Source: Duganella margarita
GTDB lineage: Bacteria; Pseudomonadota; Gammaproteobacteria; Burkholderiales; Burkholderiaceae_D
Reading direction: 5' to 3'
Length of the DNA stretch: 64,000 nt
Assembly: GCF_009857535.1 (NCBI RefSeq)
Contig: NZ_WWCS01000008.1
Coordinates: 124,001 to 188,000, forward strand
The translations under genes and the position numbers were made by a program. Below the pieces are notes generated by a model. That model was not told the origin of the DNA. It worked only from the letters and a program-made list of their open reading frames with translations, and did no database searches. This document shows, in pieces, positions 39,189 to 48,039 of this stretch (within the stretch, counting starts at the first letter, position 1; each line of letters starts with the position of its first letter).

Positions 39189-41374
39189 ACGCTCATCTCA
39201 CGGCCCGCCGCGTCCTGGCCGCCGCCACTTGGGCAGCCATGGCGCTGACCCTGCAACTTGCCGGCCTGGCGCAGGCGCAGACCGCCGATGCGGCGGTCAG
39301 CAATGTCAGCGCCGCCAACGCCATCGAAGCGATTACCGCCCGCCAGCAGGGCGCCAACGTGGTGGTCAAGATCGCGCTGCGGCGCGCGCCGGACAAGTTG
39401 CCGCTCAATTTCGCGATTTCCAATCCGGCCCGCATTGCGCTCGACTTCGGCGCCACCGTCAACGCCACCGGCAAGAATCTGCTGGAACTGAACCAGGGCG
39501 ACCTGCGTGGCGTGAACCTGGTGCAGGCCGGGGAGCGCTCGCGCCTGGTGTTCAACCTCAAGCGCTCGCTCAACTACGCCACCGCCATCGACGGCAACGC
39601 CATCATCCTGACCATCGACGGTTCCGGCGGCCTCGCCACCGCCGTCGACAGTACCGGCCTGCCGGTGGCCAAGCCGGCCGTCCCGGCCGGCAAGCAGGCC
39701 TTGCGCGACCTCGACTTCCGCCGCGGCGCCAACGGCGAAGGCCGGGTGGTGGTCGACTTGCCCAACAACCAGGTGGCGGTCGATGTGCGCCAGACGCCGA
39801 CCGGCGTCGTCGTCGATTTCCTCAAGACCGGCGTGCCGGATACGCTGCGCCGCAAGCTCGACGTGGGCGACTTCGGCACGCCGGTGTGGCAGATCACCAC
39901 CGTGCCGCAGGGCGAGAACACGCGCCTGACCATCGAGGCGCGCGGCCTGTGGGAGCAGACTGTCTACCAGAGCGACACCCAGCTGGTGGTCGACATCAAG
40001 CCGATCAAGGAAGATCCGAACAAGCTGACGCAGGGTTCGCAAGGCTATCGCGGCGAGAAGCTGTCGTTCAATTTCCAGAATGTGGAAGTGCGCGCGGCGC
40101 TGCAGGCGATCGCCGATATCTCCGGCCTCAACATCATCACCAGCGACAGCGTGGCCGGCAACCTGACCCTGCGCCTGAAGGAAGTGCCGTGGGACCAGGC
40201 GCTGGACGTGATCCTGCAAGCCAAGGGCCTGGACATGCGCAAGAACGGCAACGTGCTGTGGATCGCGCCCAAGGAAGAATTGCTGACCAAGGAAAAGCTG
40301 GAGCTGGAACAGAAAGCCCAGATCGCCGACCTGGAACCGCTGAAGTCGGAAATCTTCCAGCTCAATTACCAGAAGGCGGAAGCGTTCAAGCTGGTGTTCG
40401 GGCTGGATGGCGGCGCCGACAGCAAGAACCGCATCCTGTCCAAGCGCGGCAGCGCCATCATCGAGCCGCGCACCAACCAGGTGTTCGTCACCGATATTCC
40501 CTCCAAGCTGGAGGACGTGCGCCGGCTGATCGCCAAGACCGACGTCGCCACCAAGCAGGTGCTGATCGAAGCGCGCATTGTCGAAGCCAGCGACACCTTC
40601 ACCCGCAACCTCGGCGCCAAGCTGGGCTTCACCGACCTGCGCACCCAGCGCGGCGGCGATTCCGGCTATCAGATCGGCAGCAGCAACACCCGCATCGGCA
40701 TTGGCGGCAACATCACCGGCGTCGGCGAATCCACCGGCCAGGTGGCGGTCGGCACCAGCAGCTACGCCAACAGCCAGTTCGTCAACCTGCCGGCTTCCAG
40801 CATCAACGGCGCCCAGGCCGGCAGCCTGGCGGTCAGCCTGTTCTCGTCGGCCGCCAACCGCTTCCTCAACCTGGAGCTGTCGGCGCTGGAAGAGGACGGC
40901 ACCGGCAAGATCATCTCCAGCCCGCGCGTGATCACCTCCGACAAATCGGTGGCGCTGATCGAGCAGGGCATCGAACTGCCGTACCAGGTGGCCACCAGCA
41001 GCGGCGCCACCTCGATCCAGTTCCGCAAGGCCAACCTGCGGCTGGAAGTGACGCCGCAGATCACGCCGGACGGCAACGTCGTCATTGACGTCGATGTCAA
41101 CAAGGACAGCGTCGGCCAGGAAACCCGCTCCGGCTTCGCCATCGACACCAAGCACGTCAAGACCCAGGTGATGGTCGATAACGGCGGCACCGTGGTGCTG
41201 GGCGGCATCTACCAGTTGACCGAGCGCAGCACCACCGACAAAGTCCCGCTGCTGGGCGACGTGCCGGTGCTGGGCTATCTGTTCCGCAGCAATACCCGCA
41301 CCAATGACAAGACGGAGCTGCTGGTGTTCATTACACCAAAAATCGTGGCGGAGAAGCTGCCGTCCACGCGCTGA
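39185..41374 (+). CDS. pilQ: Type IV pilus secretin PilQ
   Basis: A 729-residue outer membrane secretin through which the pilus is extruded. After the signal peptide (ending AGLAQAQT) come two AMIN domains that bind peptidoglycan (about 50-135 and 170-270), the N0/STN domain (VEVRAALQAIADISGLNIIT), the N1 domain and the C-terminal secretin domain. The secretin signature VPLLGDVPVLGYLFRSNTR is near the end, and the protein closes ELLVFITPKIV. Length is normal. It is followed after 34 bases by an Ig-like lipoprotein gene. Confidence 0.97.
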   Translation: MNAHLTARRVLAAATWAAMALTLQLAGLAQAQTADAAVSNVSAANAIEAITARQQGANVVVKIALRRAPDKLPLNFAISNPARIALDFGATVNATGKNLLELNQGDLRGVNLVQAGERSRLVFNLKRSLNYATAIDGNAIILTIDGSGGLATAVDSTGLPVAKPAVPAGKQALRDLDFRRGANGEGRVVVDLPNNQVAVDVRQTPTGVVVDFLKTGVPDTLRRKLDVGDFGTPVWQITTVPQGENTRLTIEARGLWEQTVYQSDTQLVVDIKPIKEDPNKLTQGSQGYRGEKLSFNFQNVEVRAALQAIADISGLNIITSDSVAGNLTLRLKEVPWDQALDVILQAKGLDMRKNGNVLWIAPKEELLTKEKLELEQKAQIADLEPLKSEIFQLNYQKAEAFKLVFGLDGGADSKNRILSKRGSAIIEPRTNQVFVTDIPSKLEDVRRLIAKTDVATKQVLIEARIVEASDTFTRNLGAKLGFTDLRTQRGGDSGYQIGSSNTRIGIGGNITGVGESTGQVAVGTSSYANSQFVNLPASSINGAQAGSLAVSLFSSAANRFLNLELSALEEDGTGKIISSPRVITSDKSVALIEQGIELPYQVATSSGATSIQFRKANLRLEVTPQITPDGNVVIDVDVNKDSVGQETRSGFAIDTKHVKTQVMVDNGGTVVLGGIYQLTERSTTDKVPLLGDVPVLGYLFRSNTRTNDKTELLVFITPKIVAEKLPSTR

Positions 41375-41408
41375 TTAATTCACTTCATCAACGTTAATGG
41401 GATGTGTC

Positions 41409-43580
41409 ATGAATAAATTCACAGGATGGCTGGCAACGCTTGCCTGCGCAAGCTTGCTGGCCGCTTGCGGCGGCGGCGGCGGCTCGCCCGGCACCAACAG
41501 TAACGGCGTGGCGCCGTCCAGGGCCGCCAGCGTGACGCTGACGGCGGACGCCACCACCATCGCCTCATCCGGCCTGGACGGCACGGAAGTGACGCTGACG
41601 GCCATCGTCAAGGACAGCGGCGGCAATGCGCTGGTCGGCGAGACGGTCAGCTTCAGCGCCAGTTCCGGCACCATCACCAGCACCAACCGCGTCACCAACA
41701 CCTCCGGCCAGGTGGTTGAGAAACTCAGCGTCAAGGGCGACTCGTCGTTGCGCACCATCACCATTACCGCCAGCGCCGGCAACGCCAAATCGAGCGCCAT
41801 CACGGTGCAGGTGGTCAACGCCGTGCCGACGCTGACGCTGACCGCCGATTCCGGCACGCTGCCGTCCGGCGGCACCAAGGATGTCATCGTCACCGCGCTG
41901 GTGCGCGACGCCAACAACAACGTCGTGCCGAATGTCGCGGTGAGCCTGAAGTCCGACTCCGGCAGCCTGAGCGTGACCAATGCGGTGACCAACGCGCAGG
42001 GCGTGGTGACCGGCACGCTGGGCATCGGCGGCGACGCCACCTCGCGCGACATCAAGGTCAGCGCCAGCGTCACCGGCGCGGCCGCCACGCCGATCGTGGT
42101 GCGCGTCAGCGGCAATGTGCTGACCATCAGCGCCGCGCCGAGCATCAGCGCCGGCGCCAGCACCGACGTCACGGTCAAGCTGGTCGATTCGGCCGGCAAT
42201 CCGCTGGTCGGCAAGCCGGTCACCTACAGCTCCAACGCCAACTCGCTGACGGTCAAGGGGGGCGGCGCGGCGGTCACCAATTCCGGCGGCCAACTGGTGT
42301 TGAGCTATGCGGCCAGCGGCGGCAGCGCCGACGTCATCAGCTTCAAGGCCATGGGCGAACTGGCCTCGACTGACATCGCCATCAACTCCTCGACCTTTGC
42401 CGTGCGTGTGCTCGACGGCAGCGGCAACGTCGCCGCCTCGGCCGCCATTGGTGGCTGCCAGCAGGTGGCGGTGACCAATGCGCCGGGCAGTAGCGTCACT
42501 ATCAGCACCTCGCGCGGCACGGTGTACAGCAACGCTTCCTGCTCGGCGGTACTGGGCGGTGCGCTGGGCTTGTCGGGCGGCGCCGCCACCGCGTATGTCA
42601 ACGCCACCGGTCCGGGCGTGGCCACGCTGACTGCCAGCGCCGGCGGCCAGACCACCCAGACCGCGCTGGAGTTCTATGCGCCGGTGACGGCGGTGTCGAC
42701 CATCACGCTGCAGGTCGATCCGGCCACCATCGGCACCAACACCGCCGGCGGGACCAGCGAGCAGGCCACGCTGCGCGCCGTGGTGCGCGACGGCACCGCC
42801 CAGAACAATCTGGTCAGGAACGCCACGGTGGCGTTCTCCATCCTGAGCGATCCGAGCGGCGGCAAACTGACCGAGCCGTCGGTGGTGACCACGGGCGCCG
42901 ATGGCGCCGCCAGCACCAGCTTCATTGCCGGCACTTCGGTGACCCCGACCGACGGCGTGCGCATCCAGGCACGCCTGGTCGGCGGCTCCAACGCGGCCGC
43001 CACCGCCACCCTGACGGTGGCGCAGAAGTCGCTGTTCATCAGCGCCGGCACCGGCAACACCGTGCTGACGCCGACCAGCACCACCTACCAGATGGACTAC
43101 GCGGTGATCGTCACTGACGCCGCCGGCAATGCAGTGAAGAACGTCAATCTGACGGCCTCGGTGCTGCCGACCTTCTACTACAAGGGCGCTCTGGCCTACA
43201 CCGCGCCGACCGGTCCATGGGAGCCGGTGTCGCGCACCGCCTGCGCCAATGAGGACGCCAACAACAACGGCATCCTCGACGCCGGCGAGGATTTCAACGG
43301 CAACGGCGTGCTCGATCCGGGCATTCCGGTCACCGTGACGCCGAACGTGACTACCGACAGCACCGGCCGCGCTACCGTCTCGCTGGTCTACCCGCGCGAC
43401 CGCGTGTACTGGCTCGATGTCAACCTGACCATCCGCGGCCAGGCCAGCGGCACGGAGTCCCGCTACACCTCTCTGGTACACTTGATAGGATTGAGCGGCG
43501 ATTATTCTTCACAAAACGTCCGCCCGCCCGGCGCGACCAGTCCTTACGGGGTGTCGACGACGTGCAGTAACCCGCAATAA
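41409..43580 (+). CDS. Ig-like (Big_1/invasin-type) repeat lipoprotein with EF-hand-like loops
   Basis: A 723-residue surface or periplasmic lipoprotein. The lipobox LLAAC is followed by a glycine stretch (GGGGGS) that often serves as an outer membrane export signal. Five to six beta-rich repeats of about 90-110 residues follow, with the invasin-like pattern VTLTADATTIASSGLDGTEV and VKDSGGNALVGETVSFSASS. Near residues 614-638 two acidic loops, DANNNGILDAGED and DFNGNGVLDPG, look like EF-hand or dockerin-type calcium sites. Start ATG 41409 follows GGGAT. It lies in line between pilQ and aroK, suggesting a link to pili or adhesion, but its partner is unknown. Confidence 0.85.
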   Translation: MNKFTGWLATLACASLLAACGGGGGSPGTNSNGVAPSRAASVTLTADATTIASSGLDGTEVTLTAIVKDSGGNALVGETVSFSASSGTITSTNRVTNTSGQVVEKLSVKGDSSLRTITITASAGNAKSSAITVQVVNAVPTLTLTADSGTLPSGGTKDVIVTALVRDANNNVVPNVAVSLKSDSGSLSVTNAVTNAQGVVTGTLGIGGDATSRDIKVSASVTGAAATPIVVRVSGNVLTISAAPSISAGASTDVTVKLVDSAGNPLVGKPVTYSSNANSLTVKGGGAAVTNSGGQLVLSYAASGGSADVISFKAMGELASTDIAINSSTFAVRVLDGSGNVAASAAIGGCQQVAVTNAPGSSVTISTSRGTVYSNASCSAVLGGALGLSGGAATAYVNATGPGVATLTASAGGQTTQTALEFYAPVTAVSTITLQVDPATIGTNTAGGTSEQATLRAVVRDGTAQNNLVRNATVAFSILSDPSGGKLTEPSVVTTGADGAASTSFIAGTSVTPTDGVRIQARLVGGSNAAATATLTVAQKSLFISAGTGNTVLTPTSTTYQMDYAVIVTDAAGNAVKNVNLTASVLPTFYYKGALAYTAPTGPWEPVSRTACANEDANNNGILDAGEDFNGNGVLDPGIPVTVTPNVTTDSTGRATVSLVYPRDRVYWLDVNLTIRGQASGTESRYTSLVHLIGLSGDYSSQNVRPPGATSPYGVSTTCSNPQ

Positions 43581-43592
43581 CCTGGACCGTGC

Positions 43593-45236
43593 ATGCAAAA
43601 TGTGTTTTTAGTCGGCCTGATGGGGGCAGGAAAGACCACCATCGGCCGCATCCTGGCTCGCAAGCTGGGGCTGAAGTTTATTGATTCGGACCACGAGATC
43701 GAGGCGCGCACCGGCGCCTCGATCCCGTGGATCTTTGAAATCGAGGGCGAGGCCAGCTTCCGCCGGCGCGAGGCGGACGTGATCCGCGACCTGTGCGGCC
43801 AGCAAGGGCTGGTGCTGGCCACCGGCGGCGGCGCCGTGCTCAACGCCGACAGCCGCGCCCTGCTGCAGGCGCGCGGCACCGTGGTCTACCTGCGTGCCAG
43901 CGTCAACAGCATCCTGCAACGCACCGCGCACGACAAGAACCGGCCGCTGCTGCAAACCGCCGATCCGCGCAAAAAACTCGAAGAATTGATGGCGGTCCGT
44001 GATCCTTTGTACACGGAAATTGCCGATCTGGTCATCGATACCGGCCGTCCTAACGTACAATCGATGGTTCAGACCATCCTGACCCAGCTGGATACCATGG
44101 CCTGCGAGGCCTCGCCCAACTGCGTCACCCAAGCCGAACCATCGATGAACGAACAATCCAACATCCTGTTAAACGTAGAACTGGGCGAGCGCAGCTACCC
44201 GATTTCCATCGGTCCGTCGCTGCTGGACGACAGCGCGCTGCTGGCGCGCCATGTGCACGGCAACAAGGTTGCCATCGTCAGCAACACCACCGTCGCGCCG
44301 CTGTATCTGGCGCGGGTAGAAAGCGGCTTGCGCGCTGCCGGCAAGGATGTCACGTCGGTGATCCTGCCGGATGGCGAAGAGTTCAAGAACTGGTCCAGCC
44401 TGATGCAGATCTTCGACGCGCTGCTCCAAAGCAAGGCCGACCGCAAGACCACGCTGGTCGCCCTCGGCGGCGGCGTCATCGGCGACCTGACCGGCTATGC
44501 GGCGGCCAGCTATATGCGCGGCGTCGACTTCATCCAGATGCCGACCACCTTGCTGTCGCAGGTCGATTCGTCGGTGGGCGGCAAGACCGGCATCAACCAC
44601 CCGCTGGGCAAGAACATGATCGGCGCCTTCTACCAGCCGCGCGCGGTGATCGCCGATACCGCCACGCTGGAAACCCTGCCGGAACGCGAGCTGTCGGCCG
44701 GCCTGGCGGAAGTGATCAAGTACGGCGCCGTGATCGACCTGGCGTTCTTCGAGTGGATCGAAGCCAATATCGGCAAGCTGATGGCGCGCGACAAGGGCGC
44801 GCTGGCCTATGCGATCGCCCGCTCGTGCGAAATCAAGGCCGACGTGGTGCGCCAGGATGAGCGCGAAGGCGGCCTGCGCGCGATCCTGAATTTCGGCCAT
44901 ACCTTTGGCCACGCCATCGAAGCCGGCATGGGCTACGGCGCCTGGCTGCACGGCGAGGCGGTCGGTTGCGGCATGGTGATGGCGGCCGATCTGTCGCATC
45001 GCATGGGCCTGATCGACGCGGCCACGGTCGAGCGCGTGCGCGCGCTGGTGGCGGCCGCCGGCCTGCCGGTCAAGGCGCCCGACCTGGGCGTGGACAAATG
45101 GCTGGAAGCGATGGAAGTCGACAAGAAGAACGAAGGCGGCGCCATCAAGTTTATTCTGATGAATCCGCTGGGCGGCTCAAAGATCAGCAACGCACCGCAG
45201 GAATTGCTGCTGGCGACGCTGGCGGCCTGCGTTTAG
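43593..45236 (+). CDS. aroKB: Bifunctional shikimate kinase / 3-dehydroquinate synthase
   Basis: A single 547-residue frame joins two shikimate pathway enzymes that are usually separate. Residues 1-170 are AroK with P-loop GLMGAGKTT, the shikimate-binding DSDHEIE and ATGGGAV. Residues from about 185 are AroB with [32 protein letters not shown] and the zinc-binding [10 protein letters not shown]. There is no stop between them. An in-frame ATG at 44145, where separate AroB proteins would start ([10 protein letters not shown]), has no clear ribosome binding site, so one fused product is most likely. It lies between the pil operon and dgt, as aroK and aroB do in relatives. Confidence 0.93.
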   Translation: MQNVFLVGLMGAGKTTIGRILARKLGLKFIDSDHEIEARTGASIPWIFEIEGEASFRRREADVIRDLCGQQGLVLATGGGAVLNADSRALLQARGTVVYLRASVNSILQRTAHDKNRPLLQTADPRKKLEELMAVRDPLYTEIADLVIDTGRPNVQSMVQTILTQLDTMACEASPNCVTQAEPSMNEQSNILLNVELGERSYPISIGPSLLDDSALLARHVHGNKVAIVSNTTVAPLYLARVESGLRAAGKDVTSVILPDGEEFKNWSSLMQIFDALLQSKADRKTTLVALGGGVIGDLTGYAAASYMRGVDFIQMPTTLLSQVDSSVGGKTGINHPLGKNMIGAFYQPRAVIADTATLETLPERELSAGLAEVIKYGAVIDLAFFEWIEANIGKLMARDKGALAYAIARSCEIKADVVRQDEREGGLRAILNFGHTFGHAIEAGMGYGAWLHGEAVGCGMVMAADLSHRMGLIDAATVERVRALVAAAGLPVKAPDLGVDKWLEAMEVDKKNEGGAIKFILMNPLGGSKISNAPQELLLATLAACV

Positions 45237-45238
45237 CC

Positions 45239-46375
45239 ATGTCGCCGGAAGCCTACCTCGCTCCCTACGCGGCCCATTCGGAAGGCGGCATCGGCCGCCG
45301 CTATCCGGAAACCGCGCACGCCTCGCGCAGCCAGTTCCAGCGCGACCGCGACCGCATCATCCATTCGTCGGCCTTCCGCCGGCTGGAGTACAAGACCCAG
45401 GTGTTCCTCAACCACGAAGGCGACCTGTTCCGCACCCGGCTGACGCACAGCCTGGAGGTGGCGCAGATCGGCCGCTCGCTGGCGCGCAACCTGCGGCTGA
45501 ACGAGGATCTGGTGGAGGCGATTTCGCTGGCACATGATTTGGGCCACACGCCGTTCGGTCACGTCGGCCAGGATGTGCTGAACGAGTGCATGCACGACTA
45601 CGGCGGCTTCGAGCACAATCTGCAAAGCCTGCGCGTGGTCGATGAGCTGGAGGAGCACTACGGCGCGTATGACGGCCTGAACCTGATGTTCGAAACGCGC
45701 GAGGGCATTCTCAAGCACTGTTCGCTGAACAATGCCAAGCTGCTGGGGCCGGTGGCGCAGCGCTTCATCGACCGCCAGCAGCCGTCGCTGGAAGCGCAGC
45801 TGACCAATCTTGCGGATGAGATCGCTTACAACAGCCATGACATCGATGACGGCCTGCGTTCCGGCCTGATTTCGATCGAGCAGCTGGAGCAGGTGGACTT
45901 CTTTGCGCGGCTATGGCGCGATGTGCAGCTGGCGTTTCCCGGCCTGTCGGGCCGGCGCGCGATCTATGAAACCTTGCGCCGTTTGATTACGGCGCTGGCC
46001 GATGACTTGATCGAAACGTCCAGCGCGCGCATTGCCGAGTTCGCCCCGCAGCATATCGATGACGTGCGCGCGGCGCCGCCGCTGATCCGTTTTTCCGACG
46101 GCATGCGCAAGGATGCTACCGAGCTGAAGCGTTTCCTGTACGCCAATCTTTACCGTCACTACAAGGTCAACCGCATGCGGGTGAAAGCCAGCCGCATCGT
46201 GCGTGAACTGTTCGAGTCGTTCATGGCCGAGCCGGTGCTGTTGCCGCCGGATTACCAGGACAAGTCGGGCGATGTGAACAAGCAGGCGCGCAAGATCGCC
46301 GACTACATCGCCGGCATGACCGACCGCTACGCCATCCGCGAACACCGCCGGCTGTTCTCGCTGGACGAGCTCTGA
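45239..46375 (+). CDS. dgt: Deoxyguanosinetriphosphate triphosphohydrolase (dGTPase)
   Basis: A 378-residue HD-domain enzyme cutting dGTP, or other dNTPs, to the nucleoside and triphosphate. The HD motif is seen as [20 protein letters not shown] and [19 protein letters not shown], with [13 protein letters not shown] before it. It is the shorter class common outside enterobacteria. ATG 45239 begins two bases after the aroKB stop, so the genes are cotranscribed. Possible role in nucleotide pool balance. Confidence 0.95.
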   Translation: MSPEAYLAPYAAHSEGGIGRRYPETAHASRSQFQRDRDRIIHSSAFRRLEYKTQVFLNHEGDLFRTRLTHSLEVAQIGRSLARNLRLNEDLVEAISLAHDLGHTPFGHVGQDVLNECMHDYGGFEHNLQSLRVVDELEEHYGAYDGLNLMFETREGILKHCSLNNAKLLGPVAQRFIDRQQPSLEAQLTNLADEIAYNSHDIDDGLRSGLISIEQLEQVDFFARLWRDVQLAFPGLSGRRAIYETLRRLITALADDLIETSSARIAEFAPQHIDDVRAAPPLIRFSDGMRKDATELKRFLYANLYRHYKVNRMRVKASRIVRELFESFMAEPVLLPPDYQDKSGDVNKQARKIADYIAGMTDRYAIREHRRLFSLDEL

Positions 46376-46462
46376 TCTGCCTCAAGCAGCGCAGGTGTTC
46401 AGCTTGACCTGAACGCTTGCGCGGCCGATGATGAAGTACGCTGTGCTTCGTTGGGAGCCGTC

Positions 46463-46723
46463 ATGGAGATGCAGGAACAAATCGAAAAATACTGCGCTAC
46501 CAAGGTCGAGCTGATGGCCTTTCGGGAAGAGGTGGCCGTCCAGTTCGGTAAAGTGCATACGGCCATTGAGAGCACGCACGTCGAGATCGCCAAGACCCAT
46601 ACCGAGATCGCCAGGCTGGAAGGCCGCATGTCCGCCATGGAAACCCGGCTCATCAAGTGGTTTATCACCATCATCATCGCCAACGCGACGATCTCGCTGG
46701 CGATCGCCCGCTATCTTTCGTAG
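46463..46723 (+). CDS. Small coiled-coil protein with C-terminal membrane helix
   Basis: An 86-residue protein with a strong GGAG site five bases before ATG 46463. Residues 1-60 form an amphipathic coiled coil with regular heptads (THVEIAKTHTEIARLEGRMS). Residues 65-82 (LIKWFITIIIANATISLAIA) form one membrane helix at the C-terminus. Architecture resembles DUF1640-type and phage XhlA-type proteins. No function can be assigned. A similar smaller protein follows nine bases later. Confidence 0.7.
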   Translation: MEMQEQIEKYCATKVELMAFREEVAVQFGKVHTAIESTHVEIAKTHTEIARLEGRMSAMETRLIKWFITIIIANATISLAIARYLS

Positions 46724-46732
46724 AGGTGAATC

Positions 46733-46900
46733 ATGAACGACTTGAGCAACGAAGTCCGCGTCAATTTCGCTCAACTTGATGCGAAGTTTGCCAACATCGA
46801 GGTCAAAATCGACAGAATGGTGCGCGTTTTAGCAATTGGCTGGTTCGCAACGCAGTTGTCCGCTGCCGCGTTGGTGGTGGCTGCGGTCAAATGTCTCTAA
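46733..46900 (+). CDS. Mini coiled-coil membrane protein
   Basis: A 55-residue frame from ATG 46733 with GAGGTGA seven bases upstream, too short for many gene callers. It reads MNDLSNEVRVNFAQLDAKFA, then NIEVKIDRMVRVLAIGWFAT and a short hydrophobic end (AAALVVAAVKCL). It looks like a shortened paralogue of the 86-residue protein before it: short coiled coil plus C-terminal hydrophobic helix. It ends overlapping the convergent mutY stop by four bases. Expression is not proven. Confidence 0.55.
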   Translation: MNDLSNEVRVNFAQLDAKFANIEVKIDRMVRVLAIGWFATQLSAAALVVAAVKCL

Positions 46901-48027
46901 AACATCCGCTGCTGCGCGTCGCGGCGGTCGCCTAGCAGTTCCAGCAGCAGCTTCTTGATTGGCGCCGGCAGGGCGGCGTCGGCGATGTGGGCGGCGTCCA
47001 GCCAGACGTGCCCGGACTCGGCCACCATCGGAAAGCGCCGCGCCAGCGTCACTCGGTACGGCGCAATGTGCAGCTTGTAGTGCGTGAACACATGCGTCAC
47101 CGTCGACAGCCGGTCACACGATTCCATCTCGCCGAACTTGGCCACTACCCGCAGCAATGCGTCATCATTGGGCGGCGCGATCTCGTCATAGTCCGCCGCC
47201 ACATGCCCCTCCAGTTCCGGCAGCGACAGCAGCCCGCCCCAGATGCCCGTTGGCGGCCGCTGCTCGAGCAGCACCTGGTCGTTGTCGATAATCGCCAGCA
47301 TCTCGGCCTGCTTTTCCGGCGTCGCCTTCTTCGGCTTGCGCACCGGCAGATCCCTGGTGCGGCCGGTGGCGAACGCCACGCAGCGCGGCTGCATCGGACA
47401 GCGCTCGCACGCCGGGCTGCTGCGCGTGCACACGGTCGCCCCCAGATCCATCAAGCCCTGCGTGTACGACTCGATGCCCACTTCCGGCAACAGCGCCTCG
47501 GCGCGCAGCCACATGGCTTGCTCGGTCTTCTTCTCGCCCGGATAGGTGTCGATGCCGAACACCCGCGCAAACACGCGCTTGACGTTGCCATCCATGATGG
47601 CCGCGCGCCGGCCGCTGGAAAACGCCGCAATCGCCGCCGCCGTCGAACGGCCGATGCCCGGCAACTCCGCCAGCAGCAACGGGTCGGACGGGAACACGCC
47701 GTCATACTCGGCCACCACGCGTTGCGCGCACTTGTGCAGATTGCGCGCCCGCGTGTAGTAGCCCAGGCCGCTCCACTGCGCCATCACATCCTCCACCGGC
47801 GCCGCCGCCAACTCGCGCAGGGTAGGGAAGCGTTCCAGGAAGCGTGCGTAATAGCCCAGCACCGCCGACACCTGGGTCTGCTGCAACATGATTTCCGACA
47901 GCCAGATCAGGTACGCATCGCGGGTGTTTTGCCAGGGCAGCACATGGCGTCCATGCACTTTTTGCCAGCCGATCAGATCGGCCGAGAAACTGGGGTCTGC
48001 ATAATTCTCTACTGCTACAACTTTCAT
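46897..48027 (-). CDS. mutY: A/G-specific adenine DNA glycosylase MutY
   Basis: A 376-residue repair enzyme that removes adenine mispaired with 8-oxoguanine. The helix-hairpin-helix with catalytic Asp is LPGIGRSTAAAIAAF...IMDGNVKRVFARV. The [4Fe-4S] cluster loop has CTRSSPACERCPMQPRC (Cys spacing 7-2-5 type). The C-terminal Nudix-like domain (from about residue 235) recognises 8-oxoG. The N-terminal EIMLQQTQV is the adenine pocket. It follows a dynamin-like GTPase gene by 12 bases on the same strand, with mutM beyond it. Confidence 0.97.
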   Translation of the reverse strand: MKVVAVENYADPSFSADLIGWQKVHGRHVLPWQNTRDAYLIWLSEIMLQQTQVSAVLGYYARFLERFPTLRELAAAPVEDVMAQWSGLGYYTRARNLHKCAQRVVAEYDGVFPSDPLLLAELPGIGRSTAAAIAAFSSGRRAAIMDGNVKRVFARVFGIDTYPGEKKTEQAMWLRAEALLPEVGIESYTQGLMDLGATVCTRSSPACERCPMQPRCVAFATGRTRDLPVRKPKKATPEKQAEMLAIIDNDQVLLEQRPPTGIWGGLLSLPELEGHVAADYDEIAPPNDDALLRVVAKFGEMESCDRLSTVTHVFTHYKLHIAPYRVTLARRFPMVAESGHVWLDAAHIADAALPAPIKKLLLELLGDRRDAQQRMF

Positions 48028-48039
48028 TCTGTTCCTAAA

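Noticed and set aside
38974..41088. A 704-codon plus-strand frame overlapping pilP and pilQ
   Set aside because: It is a shifted frame of pilQ, rich in Arg, Ala and Gln. PilQ in the other frame has all secretin features.
41565..43481. A 638-codon minus-strand frame opposite the Ig-like lipoprotein
   Set aside because: Repetitive Gly/Arg/Val composition mirrors the Ala/Thr/Gly-rich repeats on the coding strand.
46463..46900. The two small membrane proteins taken as a classical toxin-antitoxin pair
   Set aside because: Both have the same coiled coil plus helix design. Neither resembles a DNA-binding antitoxin or a known small toxin, so I kept them as uncharacterised.
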